A stretch of 64,000 nucleotides of DNA. It comes from Streptomyces umbrinus (GTDB lineage: Bacteria > Actinomycetota > Actinomycetes > Streptomycetales > Streptomycetaceae). The position numbers and the translations under genes were made by a program. Positions 42,404 through 51,853 of the stretch are shown here, one piece after another. The stretch covers positions 1,550,001 to 1,614,000 of the forward strand of contig NZ_JAUSZI010000002.1 in NCBI RefSeq assembly GCF_030817415.1, written 5' to 3'. Under the pieces are notes generated by a model. That model was not told the origin of the DNA. It searched no databases and saw only the letters and a list, made by a program, of their open reading frames with translations. The number at the start of each line of letters is the position of its first letter. Positions within the stretch are counted from its first letter, which is position 1.

Positions 42404-43705
42404 TCAGGCCTCGTCTCGCGCCAGTTCAATCAGGCGGTCCAGGACCCGTGGGCCGCCCGCCCTTACCCCGTCGTGTTCGAACTCGTTCGTCACGTACGTG
42501 CGCAGGCCGCGGATCGTGCGGGCCGTGCTCAGGGCGTGGTCGGTGTCGACGTACATGTCGTCGTGGTAGACGGCCGCGGCGACGGGGACCTCGTTGGCGG
42601 CGAGGCGGTCGGGGTCGTACAGCGGCGCCCAGTCGGTGCGTTCGGCGAGGAGGTCGGCCGTTTCGCGGAGGGGGCGCAGGGCCGGGTCGCAGTCGAAGGT
42701 CCAGGGGTGGACGGACTCGCCGGTGAAGAGGACCGGACCGTCGCCCGCGAGGGTCTTGGCGGCGTCGAACTGCGGGAAGTCGGCGCGGACCCGCTCGGCG
42801 GACCAGGCGGTGGGGCGGTCGCCCTGGGCGTAGCAGGCCTCGTGTACCAGGGCGTACAGCGGGTGGCCGGCGTACGAGAGGAGGGACTGGACGTCCTCCT
42901 GGAAGGCGTCGGAGAGGGCCGGGCCCTGGGCGGTGCGGACGAAGGCGTTCTCCAGGAGGTAGTGCAGGCGGTGGCTGCCCTCGCTGCCGCCGAGGAGGAT
43001 GCCGAGGGACTGGAAGGCCTCGACGGTGAGGCGGTAGCCGCCGTTCAGGACGGGCTCGTGCCGCAGGAGGTGCTCGGCGATGCGCCGGGCCCGCTCGACG
43101 TCCTGGGGGTAACGCGCGTAGTGGGCGGCGACCTTGCGCTCGATGCGCGGGTAGGCGGCCCGGTAGACGTCGTCGGCGTGGCCGTCGAGTGTGGGCAGGC
43201 CGCCGGTGATCAGCGCGGTGCTGAGGCCCTCGGGCGCGGTGGAGAGGTAGTGGACCGCGCAGAAGCCGCCGAAGCTCTGGCCGAGGACGGCCCAGGGGGC
43301 GCCGCCGGTGACGGCCGGGCGGATCGCTTCGCAGTCGCGGACGATGGAGTCGGCGCGGAACAGCGCGAGGTGGTCGGCCTGTTCGCGGGGGCCGCCGCGC
43401 AGCGGGAGGGTCTGCCGGTTGGCGGGCGTGGAGCTGCCGGTGCCGCGCTGGTCGAGCAGCAGGACGCGATAGTCCTCCAGGGCGCGGCCGAGCCAGGCCT
43501 GCTTGCCGACGAAACGATTCGCCCCGAAGCCTGGGCCACCCTGGAGATACACCAGCCATGGCAGGTCCTGGTCCGCCTTGTCGCTGCCGACCACTTCACG
43601 GGCGTACAGCTCGATCGTCTCCCCGGAGGGGTTGTCGTGATCGAGGGGCACGGTGAAGCGGCGGTCACTGAGGACGACACCGGGCTGACGGTAGCTGGCG
43701 CTCAA
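42404..43705 (-). CDS. Alpha/beta hydrolase, proline iminopeptidase-like (peptidase family S33)
   Basis: 433 residues from a TTG codon at 43705, supported by GGGAG 7 nt upstream; no in-frame ATG or GTG is as well placed. Oxyanion-hole motif GGPG is at 56-59, LDQRGTGSS follows, and the nucleophile is Ser144 in GQSFGG. The C-terminal part carries the Asp/His segment (FTGESVHPWTFDCD, YHDDMYVDTDHAL). The long cap domain is typical of prolyl aminopeptidases. No signal peptide, so it is a cytoplasmic peptidase. It stands downstream of the LacI gene but is separated by about 140 bp. Confidence 0.88.
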   Translation of the reverse strand: MSASYRQPGVVLSDRRFTVPLDHDNPSGETIELYAREVVGSDKADQDLPWLVYLQGGPGFGANRFVGKQAWLGRALEDYRVLLLDQRGTGSSTPANRQTLPLRGGPREQADHLALFRADSIVRDCEAIRPAVTGGAPWAVLGQSFGGFCAVHYLSTAPEGLSTALITGGLPTLDGHADDVYRAAYPRIERKVAAHYARYPQDVERARRIAEHLLRHEPVLNGGYRLTVEAFQSLGILLGGSEGSHRLHYLLENAFVRTAQGPALSDAFQEDVQSLLSYAGHPLYALVHEACYAQGDRPTAWSAERVRADFPQFDAAKTLAGDGPVLFTGESVHPWTFDCDPALRPLRETADLLAERTDWAPLYDPDRLAANEVPVAAAVYHDDMYVDTDHALSTARTIRGLRTYVTNEFEHDGVRAGGPRVLDRLIELARDEA

Positions 43706-43843
43706 AAGGGGCTCCCGAGACGGACGGATTCCTGACCGCGAACCAGTTCAGCACAAGTTCTCCGGCGAGCCGAGCCCGGGGATCAAGAAAATCGTACTGA
43801 CCGGCCGATCAGGCCGGGAACCGCCTACGTACTGAACGACCGC

Positions 43844-44869
43844 TCAGCGCGGCGGGAGGCTGGAGCGCCGCACCACCAGCTCCGGCTGGAGCACCACGCG
43901 CTGGTGCTCGTGCGGGGTGGGTGCGGTCTCGGCCTCGGTCTCCTCCAGGAGGAGCGAGGCGGCGAGCGCGCCCATCGTCACGGCGGGCTGCCGTACGGAG
44001 GTCAGCGGGACGGCCGCGGCGGCCGCGAACTCGATGTCGTCGTAGCCGACGATCGCGAGGTCGTCCGGGACGCTCACCCCGGCCGCGAACATGGCCTGCA
44101 GGACGCCCAGAGCGAGCAGGTCGTTGGCGCAGAACACGGCGGTCGGGCGGTCGCCGAGGCCGAGGAGGCGGGCCCCGGCGTCGCGGCCCGCGGCCACGTC
44201 GAGCCGCTCGGTGGGCAGCTCGCGCAGGCACTCCGGGCCGAGCCCCGCCTCGCCGAGCGCGTTCAGGGCGCCCGTCCGGCGGTCTCTGACCTGGTTCAGC
44301 CCGGGCGGCCCGCTCACGTACGCGATGGAGCGGTGGCCCGCGTCGATCAGATGCCGTACGGCCAGGGCGCCACCCGCCACGTCGTCGACCGACACCGAGC
44401 ACTCGGTGGTGCCCTCGGCGACACGGTCGACGAGCACGAAGGGGATGCCGTGGCGGCGGAACGCCTCTATGTTGCGCCCGGTGGCGTCGGCGGGGGTCAG
44501 CAGGACGCCCCGGACGCGCTGCTCGGCGAAGAGCGACAGGTAGTCGGCCTCCTCGCCGGCGCTCTGCGCGCTGTTGCAGACCATCACGCCGAGCCCGGCC
44601 TCGCGGGCGGCCCGCTCGGCGCCGCGTGCCACGTCCACGAAGAAGGGGTTTCCCATGTCGAGCACGAGCAGGCCCATGATCCGGCTGCGTCCGGCGCGCA
44701 GCTGCCGCGCCGACTCGCTGCGGACGTAGCCGAGCCGGTCGATGGCGGAGAGCACGCGGGCGCGGGTCTCGGAGGCGACCGTGTCCGGGCGGTTGATGAC
44801 GTTCGAGACCGTGCCGACGGAGACTCCGGCGACTCGTGCGACGTCCTTGATACCCACCGACTGGGCCAT
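43844..44869 (-). CDS. LacI-family repressor, probable rhamnose regulator
   Basis: 341 residues from ATG 44869. The HTH (IKDVARVAGVSVGTVSNVIN, residues 7-26) and hinge helix are complete, followed by the periplasmic-binding-like domain (GLLVLDMGNPFFVDVARGAE, AVFCANDLLALGVLQAM, IVGYDDIEFAAAAAVPLTSV). It lies at the end of the minus-strand rhamnose block, 78 bp after the BNR-4 gene, and could be read from the same mRNA. The two LacI-type palindromes in the rhaT-rhaI gap are its probable targets, with rhamnose or a phosphorylated intermediate as inducer. Confidence 0.88.
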   Translation of the reverse strand: MAQSVGIKDVARVAGVSVGTVSNVINRPDTVASETRARVLSAIDRLGYVRSESARQLRAGRSRIMGLLVLDMGNPFFVDVARGAERAAREAGLGVMVCNSAQSAGEEADYLSLFAEQRVRGVLLTPADATGRNIEAFRRHGIPFVLVDRVAEGTTECSVSVDDVAGGALAVRHLIDAGHRSIAYVSGPPGLNQVRDRRTGALNALGEAGLGPECLRELPTERLDVAAGRDAGARLLGLGDRPTAVFCANDLLALGVLQAMFAAGVSVPDDLAIVGYDDIEFAAAAAVPLTSVRQPAVTMGALAASLLLEETEAETAPTPHEHQRVVLQPELVVRRSSLPPR

Positions 44870-44947
44870 CAGGCGGTTACCTCCGGGGAACGGGGAGTGG
44901 TGGGCACGCAGTCACATTACCCGCGTGCCCACGTGGAACGGACTCCG

Positions 44948-46369
44948 TCATGCGGGCAGCTTGAAGTCCACGACATGGAGCGCCGAGGGAGTCGTACCGC
45001 TGGACTTCACCTGGTAGAGGATCGACAGCACGCCGTCCTGGGCGATCCGGGTCTCGTCGACCACGACCTCACCGAAGGCGTTCAGGCCGCTGCCGTCGAA
45101 CAGCGTCGCCCAGTCCGTGTGCCCGGAGGCGGCCGACGCGGCGACGATCCGTCCGAAGGGCAGGACCGCGTACGCGTTGTCGTACTTGTCCAGGACCAGC
45201 TTGGTGCGCTGACTGGAGTTCAGAGGGACCGGGATCTCGGTCTTGCGCCAGGTGCCGGTGGACGTCTTACGGACGTGGAAGGCGCGGCCGTTGGCTGTCC
45301 GGTCGGCGACGTAGTTGGTGGTGCACTGACCGAACCGGCCCGGTACGTAGCTGATGATCGCGTGCGGACGGCCCGCCGAGTCGGTGAACTGGCTCTCCTG
45401 GTTCATCAGGGAGTGGTCCGGGTTGATCGCGTCGATCACCAGCCCGCTGTCGGTGACGGCGACCTTGTCGGAGCCGCCGGTGGTGCCCACCACCGTGCCC
45501 GCATTGTTGCGCCAGGTGCGGCCGCGGTCGTCCGAGTAGACGTAGCCGGTGTCGTGGTTGGTGATGCCGCCGCCGTTGCACATCACGGCGCCGTTCTGCT
45601 CGCGCCAGGTGAAGAAGGAGTGCAGCCGGCCGTTCCTGTCGTAGTCGATGCCGTGCAGGTACATGTTCCGGACGGTGCTGGACCCGTGCTCGCTGGTGTA
45701 GGTGCCGGTGGAGCTGGTCCACTCGCCGAGGCCGGTCCAGGACGTGCCGTCGTACTCGGCGAGGGCGTTGCGGCCGTTGCCGGAGACCGCGACCCGGTAG
45801 CTCAGCTGGAGCTTCCCGTCGGGCGTGGAGATGAACTGCGGGTACGTGAACTGCGAGGTGAGCGTGAGCCCGTCGAGGGTGGACTGCGGTGCTCCGAAGC
45901 GGCTCGCGGTCCAGCTCAGCCCGGCGGGGTTGTCCATCAGCCCGGCCACCGACTTCACGTAGGTGAAGCCGTCGCTGTGGGAGTCCATGTTGAGGTGGAG
46001 GCGGCCGTCGACCTTGGAGACGCCCATCGAGATGACGTTGTGGGAGTCGTTGTACCGCAGGGTGTGGCCGACCTTGACGGTGGACCAGGTGCTCCCGCCG
46101 AGGACGCGGCGGCCGACGACGGCGTTGCGGTCGGCGGTGTACCAGACGGCGTACTGGTAGCCCTTGTAGGTCAGCAGGCCGTTCTTCTGGAACGAGTTGT
46201 TGTTGACGAGACCGTCGTAGGAGACGAAGAAGATGGCCTGGCCGTCGAGCGTGGTGTTGCCGGTCTGGGTGACCGAGGGACCGGGGTCGGCGGCCCGGGC
46301 GGTGCCGGCGATGCCGGGGGCCGCCACGCTGCCGAGCAGGGCGGTCGCCAGCAGGGTGCGTCTCTTCAT
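44948..46369 (-). CDS. Secreted BNR-4 beta-propeller protein, candidate rhamnosyl-glucuronate lyase
   Basis: 473 residues from ATG 46369 with AGGAG upstream. N-terminal signal with twin Arg (MKRRTLLATALLGSVAAPG) ends near AARA. The rest has the BNR-4 pattern: NDSHNVISMGVSKVDGRLHL, NMDSHSDGFTYVKS, TYPQFISTPDGKLQLSYR, YVYSDDRGRTWRNN, repeated as propeller blades. This fold is shared by ulvan lyases and by lyases that split L-rhamnose-alpha-1,4-glucuronate; both act on rhamnose next to glucuronate. His residues in the two DSH motifs suit a catalytic role. Location in the rhamnose operon supports release of rhamnose from polysaccharide. Exact activity is inference. Confidence 0.8.
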   Translation of the reverse strand: MKRRTLLATALLGSVAAPGIAGTARAADPGPSVTQTGNTTLDGQAIFFVSYDGLVNNNSFQKNGLLTYKGYQYAVWYTADRNAVVGRRVLGGSTWSTVKVGHTLRYNDSHNVISMGVSKVDGRLHLNMDSHSDGFTYVKSVAGLMDNPAGLSWTASRFGAPQSTLDGLTLTSQFTYPQFISTPDGKLQLSYRVAVSGNGRNALAEYDGTSWTGLGEWTSSTGTYTSEHGSSTVRNMYLHGIDYDRNGRLHSFFTWREQNGAVMCNGGGITNHDTGYVYSDDRGRTWRNNAGTVVGTTGGSDKVAVTDSGLVIDAINPDHSLMNQESQFTDSAGRPHAIISYVPGRFGQCTTNYVADRTANGRAFHVRKTSTGTWRKTEIPVPLNSSQRTKLVLDKYDNAYAVLPFGRIVAASAASGHTDWATLFDGSGLNAFGEVVVDETRIAQDGVLSILYQVKSSGTTPSALHVVDFKLPA

Positions 46370-46475
46370 GTTCGGGGCTCCTGGGCGTGCGGGGACGAGG
46401 AGAACGAGCGAGGGGAAGAGCGGGGTGAGTTGGGTGACCTGAGTGAGCTGGGTGAGCGGGGAGAAGCACGGTGGA

Positions 46476-46796
46476 TCAGGCGAGGTGGAACACCTCGGTG
46501 AGGGGTTTCATGGCCTCGTCGGGCCTGGCGCCGTCCAGCGATTCGAAGAACGGCGCCATCTCGGCCTGCCAACGGGCGTTGACCTCGGCGGCCTCCATTC
46601 CTGCCTGCGCGGCCGCGAAGTCCTCGGTCTCCAAGTAGCCGACCAGCAGGCCGTCCTCACGAAGGAAGAGCGAGTAGTTGTGCCAGCCGGTGGCCGAGAG
46701 CGCTTCGAGCATCTCGGGCCACACGGCGGCATGTCTCTCGCGGTACTCGTCGAGCCGGTCCTCGCGGACCTTGAGCAGGAAACAGACGCGCTGCAT
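46476..46796 (-). CDS. rhaM: L-rhamnose mutarotase
   Basis: 106 residues from ATG 46796, with GGGAG upstream; a TTG three codons earlier is in frame but not needed. The sequence shows the RhaM pattern: MQRVCFLLKVREDRLDEYRE, RHAAVWPEMLEALSATGW with the catalytic His, NYSLFLREDGLLVGYLETED, and the C-terminal FHLA. It interconverts the alpha and beta anomers of L-rhamnose, so that the imported sugar suits the isomerase. It follows rhaS by 27 nt in the operon. Confidence 0.93.
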   Translation of the reverse strand: MQRVCFLLKVREDRLDEYRERHAAVWPEMLEALSATGWHNYSLFLREDGLLVGYLETEDFAAAQAGMEAAEVNARWQAEMAPFFESLDGARPDEAMKPLTEVFHLA

Positions 46797-46823
46797 GAAG
46801 GGCAACTCCCGGGGTGAGGGGGA

Positions 46824-47909
46824 TCAGAAGTCGAACTGGTCGATGTTCTTCTTGTCGAAGACGGTCGGCTTGCCGAGGTCGATCACGCCGTCCTTGCCGA
46901 TGGTGAAGGTGCCCATGCCACCGGCCTTGAAGGTCTCGCCCTCCTTGCCCGTGATCTGACCGGACGACAGTGCGACGGCGGTGCGCGCGGCCAGCTCGCC
47001 GAGCTTCGCCGGGTCCCACAGCTCGAAGGCCTCGACGGTGCCGTTCTTCACGTACTTGCGCATGTCGTTCGGGGTGCCGAGGCCGGTGAGCTTGACCTTG
47101 CCCTTGTACTTCGATCCCGACAGGTACTGGGCGGCCGCCTTGATGCCGACGGTGGTCGGGGAGATGATCCCGGCCAGCTTCGGGTTCTCCTGGAGCAGGC
47201 CCTGGGTCTGCTGGAAGGACTGCTGGGCGTCGTCGTTGCCGTACGCGACCTTGACCAGCTTCATGTCCTTGTACTTGGGGTCCTTGAGCTCGTCCTTCAT
47301 GAAGTCGATCCAGGTGTTCTGGTTCGTCGCGGTCTGCGCGGCGGACAGGATCGCGATCTCGCCCTTGTAGCCGATCTGCTCGGCGAGGAGCTGGACCTCG
47401 GTACGGCCGAGGGCCTCGGCGCTGGCCTGCGACACGAAGGCGTTGCGGCAGTCGGCCTTGGTGTCGGAGTCGTACGTGACGACCTTGACGCCGTTCTTCA
47501 TGGCCTGCTTGAGCGCGGTGCACAGGGCACCCGGGTCCTGCGCCGAGACGGCCATCGCGTCGACCTGCTGCTGGGTGAGCGTGTTGACGTAGCTCACCTG
47601 GCCCGAGGTGTCCGTGGCGCTGCTGGTGCCGACCTCCTTGTACTTCGACCCCAGCTCGGTGAGGGCCTTCTCGCCGCCCTTGTCGGCGGAGGTGAAGTAC
47701 GGGTTGTTGACCGCCTTGGGCAGGAAGCCGACGGTCAGCCCCTTCTTGGTGGCCGCGTTCGGGTCGGCCTTGCCGGCCGCGGCGTTCGACGCGCCCTCTT
47801 CCTTGACGTCGTCCTTGGAGGTTCCGCCACCGCAGGCGGTGAGAGCCAGGGCCAGGGAGGTGGTGGCAGCGAGAACCGCACAGGCTCGGCGGAGGGATGA
47901 CTTGCGCAT
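46824..47909 (-). CDS. rhaS: L-rhamnose ABC transporter substrate-binding lipoprotein
   Basis: 361 residues from ATG 47909. Signal peptide with lipobox ALTACGGG; modified Cys at about residue 26. The mature protein is a periplasmic-binding-protein type 1 fold of the ribose/RhaS class (GLTVGFLPKAVNNPYFTSAD, YVNTLTQQQVDAMAVSAQDP, VVTYDSDTKADCRN). Codons are unbiased for the region. It is separated from rhaQ by a 95-nt gap that holds a palindromic repeat, which could uncouple its expression level from the membrane parts, as often seen for binding proteins. Confidence 0.92.
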   Translation of the reverse strand: MRKSSLRRACAVLAATTSLALALTACGGGTSKDDVKEEGASNAAAGKADPNAATKKGLTVGFLPKAVNNPYFTSADKGGEKALTELGSKYKEVGTSSATDTSGQVSYVNTLTQQQVDAMAVSAQDPGALCTALKQAMKNGVKVVTYDSDTKADCRNAFVSQASAEALGRTEVQLLAEQIGYKGEIAILSAAQTATNQNTWIDFMKDELKDPKYKDMKLVKVAYGNDDAQQSFQQTQGLLQENPKLAGIISPTTVGIKAAAQYLSGSKYKGKVKLTGLGTPNDMRKYVKNGTVEAFELWDPAKLGELAARTAVALSSGQITGKEGETFKAGGMGTFTIGKDGVIDLGKPTVFDKKNIDQFDF

Positions 47910-47940
47910 GGTGGGTCCTTTACTGGGATGAGTACGGTGC

Positions 47941-47992
47941 GCCCCTTCAGGGGCGCGGGGAACTGCGCGACCAGCCACATGCGGCCCGCAGC
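47941..47992 (+). repeat. Streptomyces intergenic palindromic repeat, copy 6
   Basis: GCCCC-TTCA-GGGGC stem, GCGGGGAACTGCGCGACCAG, then CCACATGCGGCCCGCAGC. It is inside the operon between rhaQ and rhaS, where a stable stem could protect or process the mRNA. Confidence 0.8.
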
Positions 47993-48004
47993 TTCAAAAC
48001 GGCG

Positions 48005-49000
48005 CTACAACGTCAGCCTTTGCGCCCTCGCGATGGAGATCTGCCGTGCCACCCGCGGTCCAAGCACGGACAGCACCAACAGCACACCGGTAACGACAAT
48101 CTGCGACTGAGCCGAAACGTCCTGCAGACTCATCACGTTCTGCAGCGCCCCGAGCAAAAACACCCCTGCGACAGCGCCGCCCAACGTGCCCTTGCCGCCG
48201 TCGAAGTCGATGCCGCCCAGCAACACGGCCGCCACGACGGAGAGTTCGAGACCGGTGGCGTTGTCGTAGCGGGCGCTGGCGTAGTGCAGCGCCCAGAAGA
48301 TGCCGGTCAGTGAGGCCATGAGACCCGTCAGGGTGAACAGGATCAGCTTCTGCCGCTTGACGCGGATGCCGGCGAACCGCGCGGCCTCCTCATTGGCCCC
48401 GATCGCGAACAGCGAGCGTCCGAACGGCGTCGCGTGCAGCGCGACCACGGCGATCGCGAGCAGCACGAGGAAGGGCAGGAAGGCGTACGGGATGAAGGTG
48501 TCCCCGATGCGTCCGGACGCGAAGTCCAGGTACTGGGTGGGGAAGTCGGTCACCGCGTCCGAGCCGAGGACGATCTGCGCGATGCCCCGGTAGGCGGCGA
48601 GCGTACCGATGGTGACGGCGAGGGACGGCAGTCCGAGCCGCGTCACCAGCAGACCGTTGATCAGCCCGCACACCACGCCGAGGAGCAGACAGATCGGGAT
48701 GATCGTCTCGATCGTCATGCCCTCGTTCCACAAGGCGCCCATCACCGCCCCGGACAGGCCGGCCGTGGAGGCGACCGAGAGGTCGATCTCGCCGGAGACC
48801 ACGAGCAGGGTCATCGGCAGGGCGATCAGCGCGATGGGCAGTGTGTTGCCCAGCAGGAACGACAGGTTGAGGGCGTTGCCGAAGCCGTCCACGGTGGTGA
48901 AGGACAGCAACAGGACGACGATCAGGAGGGCGCCGACGGCAGAATCCCACCTTTTCAAGGCGGACCAGCGGACGGCGCGCGCGAGAGCGGAGTCAGCCAT
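48005..49000 (-). CDS. rhaQ: Rhamnose ABC transporter permease (second subunit)
   Basis: 331 residues from ATG 49000, overlapping the end of rhaP by 8 nt. About nine to ten membrane helices of the RbsC/BPD_transp_2 family, with the typical LLVVSGEIDLSVASTAGLSG and INGLLVTRLGLPSLAVTIGT segments and LLGGIDFDGGKGTLGGAVAG near the end. Works as a dimer with the rhaP product. Which of the two permeases is called P or Q is set here by gene order. Confidence 0.9.
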   Translation of the reverse strand: MADSALARAVRWSALKRWDSAVGALLIVVLLLSFTTVDGFGNALNLSFLLGNTLPIALIALPMTLLVVSGEIDLSVASTAGLSGAVMGALWNEGMTIETIIPICLLLGVVCGLINGLLVTRLGLPSLAVTIGTLAAYRGIAQIVLGSDAVTDFPTQYLDFASGRIGDTFIPYAFLPFLVLLAIAVVALHATPFGRSLFAIGANEEAARFAGIRVKRQKLILFTLTGLMASLTGIFWALHYASARYDNATGLELSVVAAVLLGGIDFDGGKGTLGGAVAGVFLLGALQNVMSLQDVSAQSQIVVTGVLLVLSVLGPRVARQISIARAQRLTL

Positions 49001-50033
49001 GGCGGGCGTTCCTCTTCTTCAGGGCGGTCGCCACGCGCAGGGCGACGATCCGGTCGACCGCGATGGCGAGGATGAGCAGGATGCCGTTGATGGCGAGCAC
49101 CCAGACCGAGCTGACGCCGAGGGCGGGCAGCACGCTGTTGATGGAGGTCAGGAGGAGCGCGCCCAGGGCCGCCCCGTAGACGCTGCCGGAGCCGCCGGTG
49201 AAGACGACACCGCCGACCACGACCGCGCTGACGACGGTGAGTTCGTAGCCGTTGCCGGTGCCGGAGTCGACGTTGCCGAACCGGGCGAGGTACAGCGCGC
49301 CCGCGAGTCCCGCGAGGGCTCCGCAGAAGGTGTAGGCAGCGAGGATCCGCTTGCGTACGGGGATGCCGGCGAGGCGGGCGGCCTCCGGGTTGGAGCCGAG
49401 CGCGTACAACTCGCGGCCGCTGCCGAAGTGCTTGAGGTAGTACGCCGTCGCGATCAGCACCGCCAGCGCGATCATCGCCAGCCACGGCACGGCGGAGAGG
49501 CCGCCGGAGCCGAAGTCGATGAATCCGTCGGGCAGGCCCGCCGCGGTGATCTGCCGGGAGCCGACCCAGATGGAGTCGATGCCGCGGATGATGTAGAGCG
49601 TGCCGAGGGTGACGACCAGCGCGGGCACTTGGCCGAGGCTGACGAGCAGTCCGTTGACCAGTCCGCAGCCGATGCCGAGCAGGACCGCGAGGGCCACGGC
49701 GACAACGGAGTTGCCGCCGCCCTGGAGGTAAGTACCAGCGGCGAAGGCGCTGATGCCGAGCGTCGAGCCGACCGACAGATCGACGTTGCGGGTGATGACG
49801 ACCAGCGACTGGCCGGTGGCGACCAGTACGAGGATGGTCGCGTTCAGCAGGAGATCCTTGATGCCCTGCTCGGACAGGAAGTCGCTGTTGCCGATCTGGG
49901 TGATGACGATCATCACCAGGAAGACGACCAGGATGGCGAGTTCGCGCATCTTGAAGACGCGGTCCACCAGCCGGGTGCCGCTGGACTTGGGCACCTCTGC
50001 GGCAGGAGCGGGATTGGGAGCGGTCACCGTCAC
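48993..50033 (-). CDS. rhaP: Rhamnose ABC transporter permease (first subunit)
   Basis: 346 residues from GTG 50033, which overlaps the rhaT stop as GTGA, so translation is coupled. An RbsC-type permease with [40 protein letters not shown] and [21 protein letters not shown] Pro/Ala-rich cytoplasmic N-terminus of about 25 residues precedes the first helix. It overlaps the rhaQ start by 8 nt. Confidence 0.9.
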   Translation of the reverse strand: MTVTAPNPAPAAEVPKSSGTRLVDRVFKMRELAILVVFLVMIVITQIGNSDFLSEQGIKDLLLNATILVLVATGQSLVVITRNVDLSVGSTLGISAFAAGTYLQGGGNSVVAVALAVLLGIGCGLVNGLLVSLGQVPALVVTLGTLYIIRGIDSIWVGSRQITAAGLPDGFIDFGSGGLSAVPWLAMIALAVLIATAYYLKHFGSGRELYALGSNPEAARLAGIPVRKRILAAYTFCGALAGLAGALYLARFGNVDSGTGNGYELTVVSAVVVGGVVFTGGSGSVYGAALGALLLTSINSVLPALGVSSVWVLAINGILLILAIAVDRIVALRVATALKKRNARHG

Positions 50034-51547
50034 GCGGCTGCCCTCCCGGTGGCTGCGGCCATCACGGTTTCCTCGGTGGCGTCGGTGCGTGGGATCTCGG
50101 CGGTGAGCCGGCCCTCGTGCATCACGAGGACCCGGTCGGCCATGCCGAGAATCTCGGGCAGGTCGGAGGAGATCATCAGGACGGCGACCCCGTCGGCGGC
50201 CAACTGGCTGAGCAGCCGGTGCACTTCGGCCTTCGTACCGACGTCGATGCCACGGGTCGGCTCGTCGACGATCAGCACCTTCGGGCCGGTGGCGAGCCAC
50301 TTGGCGAGGACGACCTTCTGCTGGTTGCCGCCCGACAGGGTGTTGACGGTGTCGGCGATCCGCGCGTACTTGACCTGGAGCTTGACGGCCCAGTCGAGGG
50401 AGCGGCTGCGCTCGGCACGCGGGTCCATCAGGCCGGCCTTGACGGTCGTACGCAGTCCGGTGAGGCCGATGTTGCGCTCGATGGACATGTCCATCACCAG
50501 GCCCTGGGCGCGGCGGTCCTCCGGGACGAGGGCGAGCCCGGCGGCCATGGCCGTGGAGGGCGCCCCGTTGGTGAGCTTCCTGCCGTCGATCTCGACCTCT
50601 CCGGCGTCCCAGCGGTCGACGCCGAAGACGGCCCGGGCGACCTCCGTACGCCCGGCGCCGACGAGTCCGGCGAGGCCGACGATCTCGCCGCGGCGGACGT
50701 CGAAGGAGACATCGGTGAAGACGCCCTCGCGGGTCAGCCGCCTTACGCTCAGGGCGACTTCGCCCGCCCGGACGTCCTGCTTGGGGTAGAGCTCGTCGAG
50801 GTCGCGGCCGACCATGCGGCGTACGAGGTCGTCCTCGGTCAAGCCGTCGATCGGCTCGCTGGAGATCAGGGCGCCGTCGCGAAGGGTCGTCACCTGTTGG
50901 CAGATCTGGAAGATCTCCTCCAGGCGGTGCGAGATGAACAGCACGGCCGAGCCCTGCTCGCGCAGGGTGCGCACGACGCCGAACAGACGGGCCACCTCGC
51001 TGCCGGTGAGGGCGGCGGTCGGCTCGTCCATGATCAGGACGCGGGCGTCGAAGGAGAGCGCCTTGGCTATCTCGACGATCTGCTGGTCGGCGATGGACAG
51101 GCCGCGGGCCGGGCGGTCGGGGTCGAGCTCGACGCCGAGGCGCTTCATCAGGGCCAGGGTCGACGCGTGCGTGGCCTTGTGGTCGATCCGGCCGAGCGCG
51201 CGCCGCGGCTGGCGGCCCATGAAGATGTTCTCGGCGATCGACAGGTCGGGGAAGAGCGTGGGCTCCTGGTAGATCACCGCGATGCCCGCGTCCCGGGCGT
51301 CGGCGGGACCGTGGAAGACGGTGGGCTCGCCGTCCAGGAGCACCTGACCGGCGTCCGGTCGGTGCACGCCGGCGAGCGTCTTGATGAGGGTCGACTTGCC
51401 CGCGCCGTTCTCTCCGGCGAGTGCGTGCACTTCGCCGGGGAAGAGTTCGAGGGACACGTCCCGCAGGGCGCGTACGGCGCCGAAGGACTTCGAGATGTCC
51501 TTGAGCGCCAGCACGGGGGCCGGACCCGCGTCGGACCGGTGGGTCAT
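50030..51547 (-). CDS. rhaT: Rhamnose ABC transporter ATPase (two nucleotide-binding domains)
   Basis: 505 residues from ATG 51547. Two fused ATPase domains. The first has Walker [10 protein letters not shown], signature GLSIADQQ and Walker [13 protein letters not shown]. The second is the usual degenerate half with GLVGAGRTE, the signature LSGGNQQK and [13 protein letters not shown]. This is the RbsA/RhaT class. It is the first gene of the minus-strand rhamnose operon; its promoter and a LacI-type operator lie 40-100 bp upstream. Confidence 0.93.
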   Translation of the reverse strand: MTHRSDAGPAPVLALKDISKSFGAVRALRDVSLELFPGEVHALAGENGAGKSTLIKTLAGVHRPDAGQVLLDGEPTVFHGPADARDAGIAVIYQEPTLFPDLSIAENIFMGRQPRRALGRIDHKATHASTLALMKRLGVELDPDRPARGLSIADQQIVEIAKALSFDARVLIMDEPTAALTGSEVARLFGVVRTLREQGSAVLFISHRLEEIFQICQQVTTLRDGALISSEPIDGLTEDDLVRRMVGRDLDELYPKQDVRAGEVALSVRRLTREGVFTDVSFDVRRGEIVGLAGLVGAGRTEVARAVFGVDRWDAGEVEIDGRKLTNGAPSTAMAAGLALVPEDRRAQGLVMDMSIERNIGLTGLRTTVKAGLMDPRAERSRSLDWAVKLQVKYARIADTVNTLSGGNQQKVVLAKWLATGPKVLIVDEPTRGIDVGTKAEVHRLLSQLAADGVAVLMISSDLPEILGMADRVLVMHEGRLTAEIPRTDATEETVMAAATGRAAA

Positions 51548-51590
51548 GAGGGCTCCTCAACGACGCGGGCGATGCGGCCTCACGACGTCG

Positions 51591-51602
51591 TGAAAGGTTT
51601 CA
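51591..51602. promoter_or_regulatory. LacI-type operator at the rhaT promoter
   Basis: TGAAAGGTTTCA: TGAAA/TTTCA arms around GG, close to the LacI-family consensus TGAAACGTTTCA. It lies about 8-20 nt downstream of the predicted rhaT transcription start. Confidence 0.7.
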
Positions 51603-51616
51603 ACTAGGTTGCCGGG

Positions 51617-51646
51617 ACGTTAGGCAGGTAGCCCAGGTCACGTCAA
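51617..51646 (-). promoter_or_regulatory. rhaT operon promoter
   Basis: On the minus strand TTGACG (complement of 51641-51646), 18-nt spacer, TAACGT (complement of 51617-51622). Transcription would start near 51610, leaving a leader of about 60 nt that holds the operator. Confidence 0.6.
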
Positions 51647-51718
51647 TGGGTAAAGGCCGAAATTTTCGATAGCCAAAGGTCACAACCGAGTCACGGAGAG
51701 ACGTATTCGTCGGAGGGG

Positions 51719-51747
51719 TTGACAGCCATTCGGGCTGCTCATAGCTT
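51719..51747 (+). promoter_or_regulatory. rhaI operon promoter
   Basis: A perfect -35 TTGACA (51719-51724), 17-nt spacer, TAGCTT (51742-51747). The predicted start near 51754 falls directly before the LacI-type operator. Confidence 0.75.
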
Positions 51748-51754
51748 CAGCGTT

Positions 51755-51768
51755 CTGAATCGTTTCAG
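51755..51768. promoter_or_regulatory. LacI-type operator at the rhaI promoter
   Basis: CTGAATCGTTTCAG: CTGAA/TTCAG arms with central CG, overlapping the predicted +1 of rhaI. Related in sequence to the site at 51591-51602, as expected if one repressor controls both operons. Confidence 0.75.
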
Positions 51769-51853
51769 AGTGGCCTCGCGCTGTACGTCGTGCGGAAGCC
51801 GCGCTGAAGCCCTTCGGACCCGAAGCCACAACCGAAGTCACAGGAGCCCTGAA

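Noticed and set aside
43904..46501. 865-codon open frame on the plus strand over the LacI and BNR-4 genes
   Set aside because: No recognisable domain, shadow composition, and the opposite strand encodes two clear protein families over the same bases.
47910..47978. N-terminal extension of rhaS beginning MAGRAVPRAPEG
   Set aside because: That peptide is a translation of the palindromic repeat; the lipoprotein signal peptide starts properly at ATG 47909.
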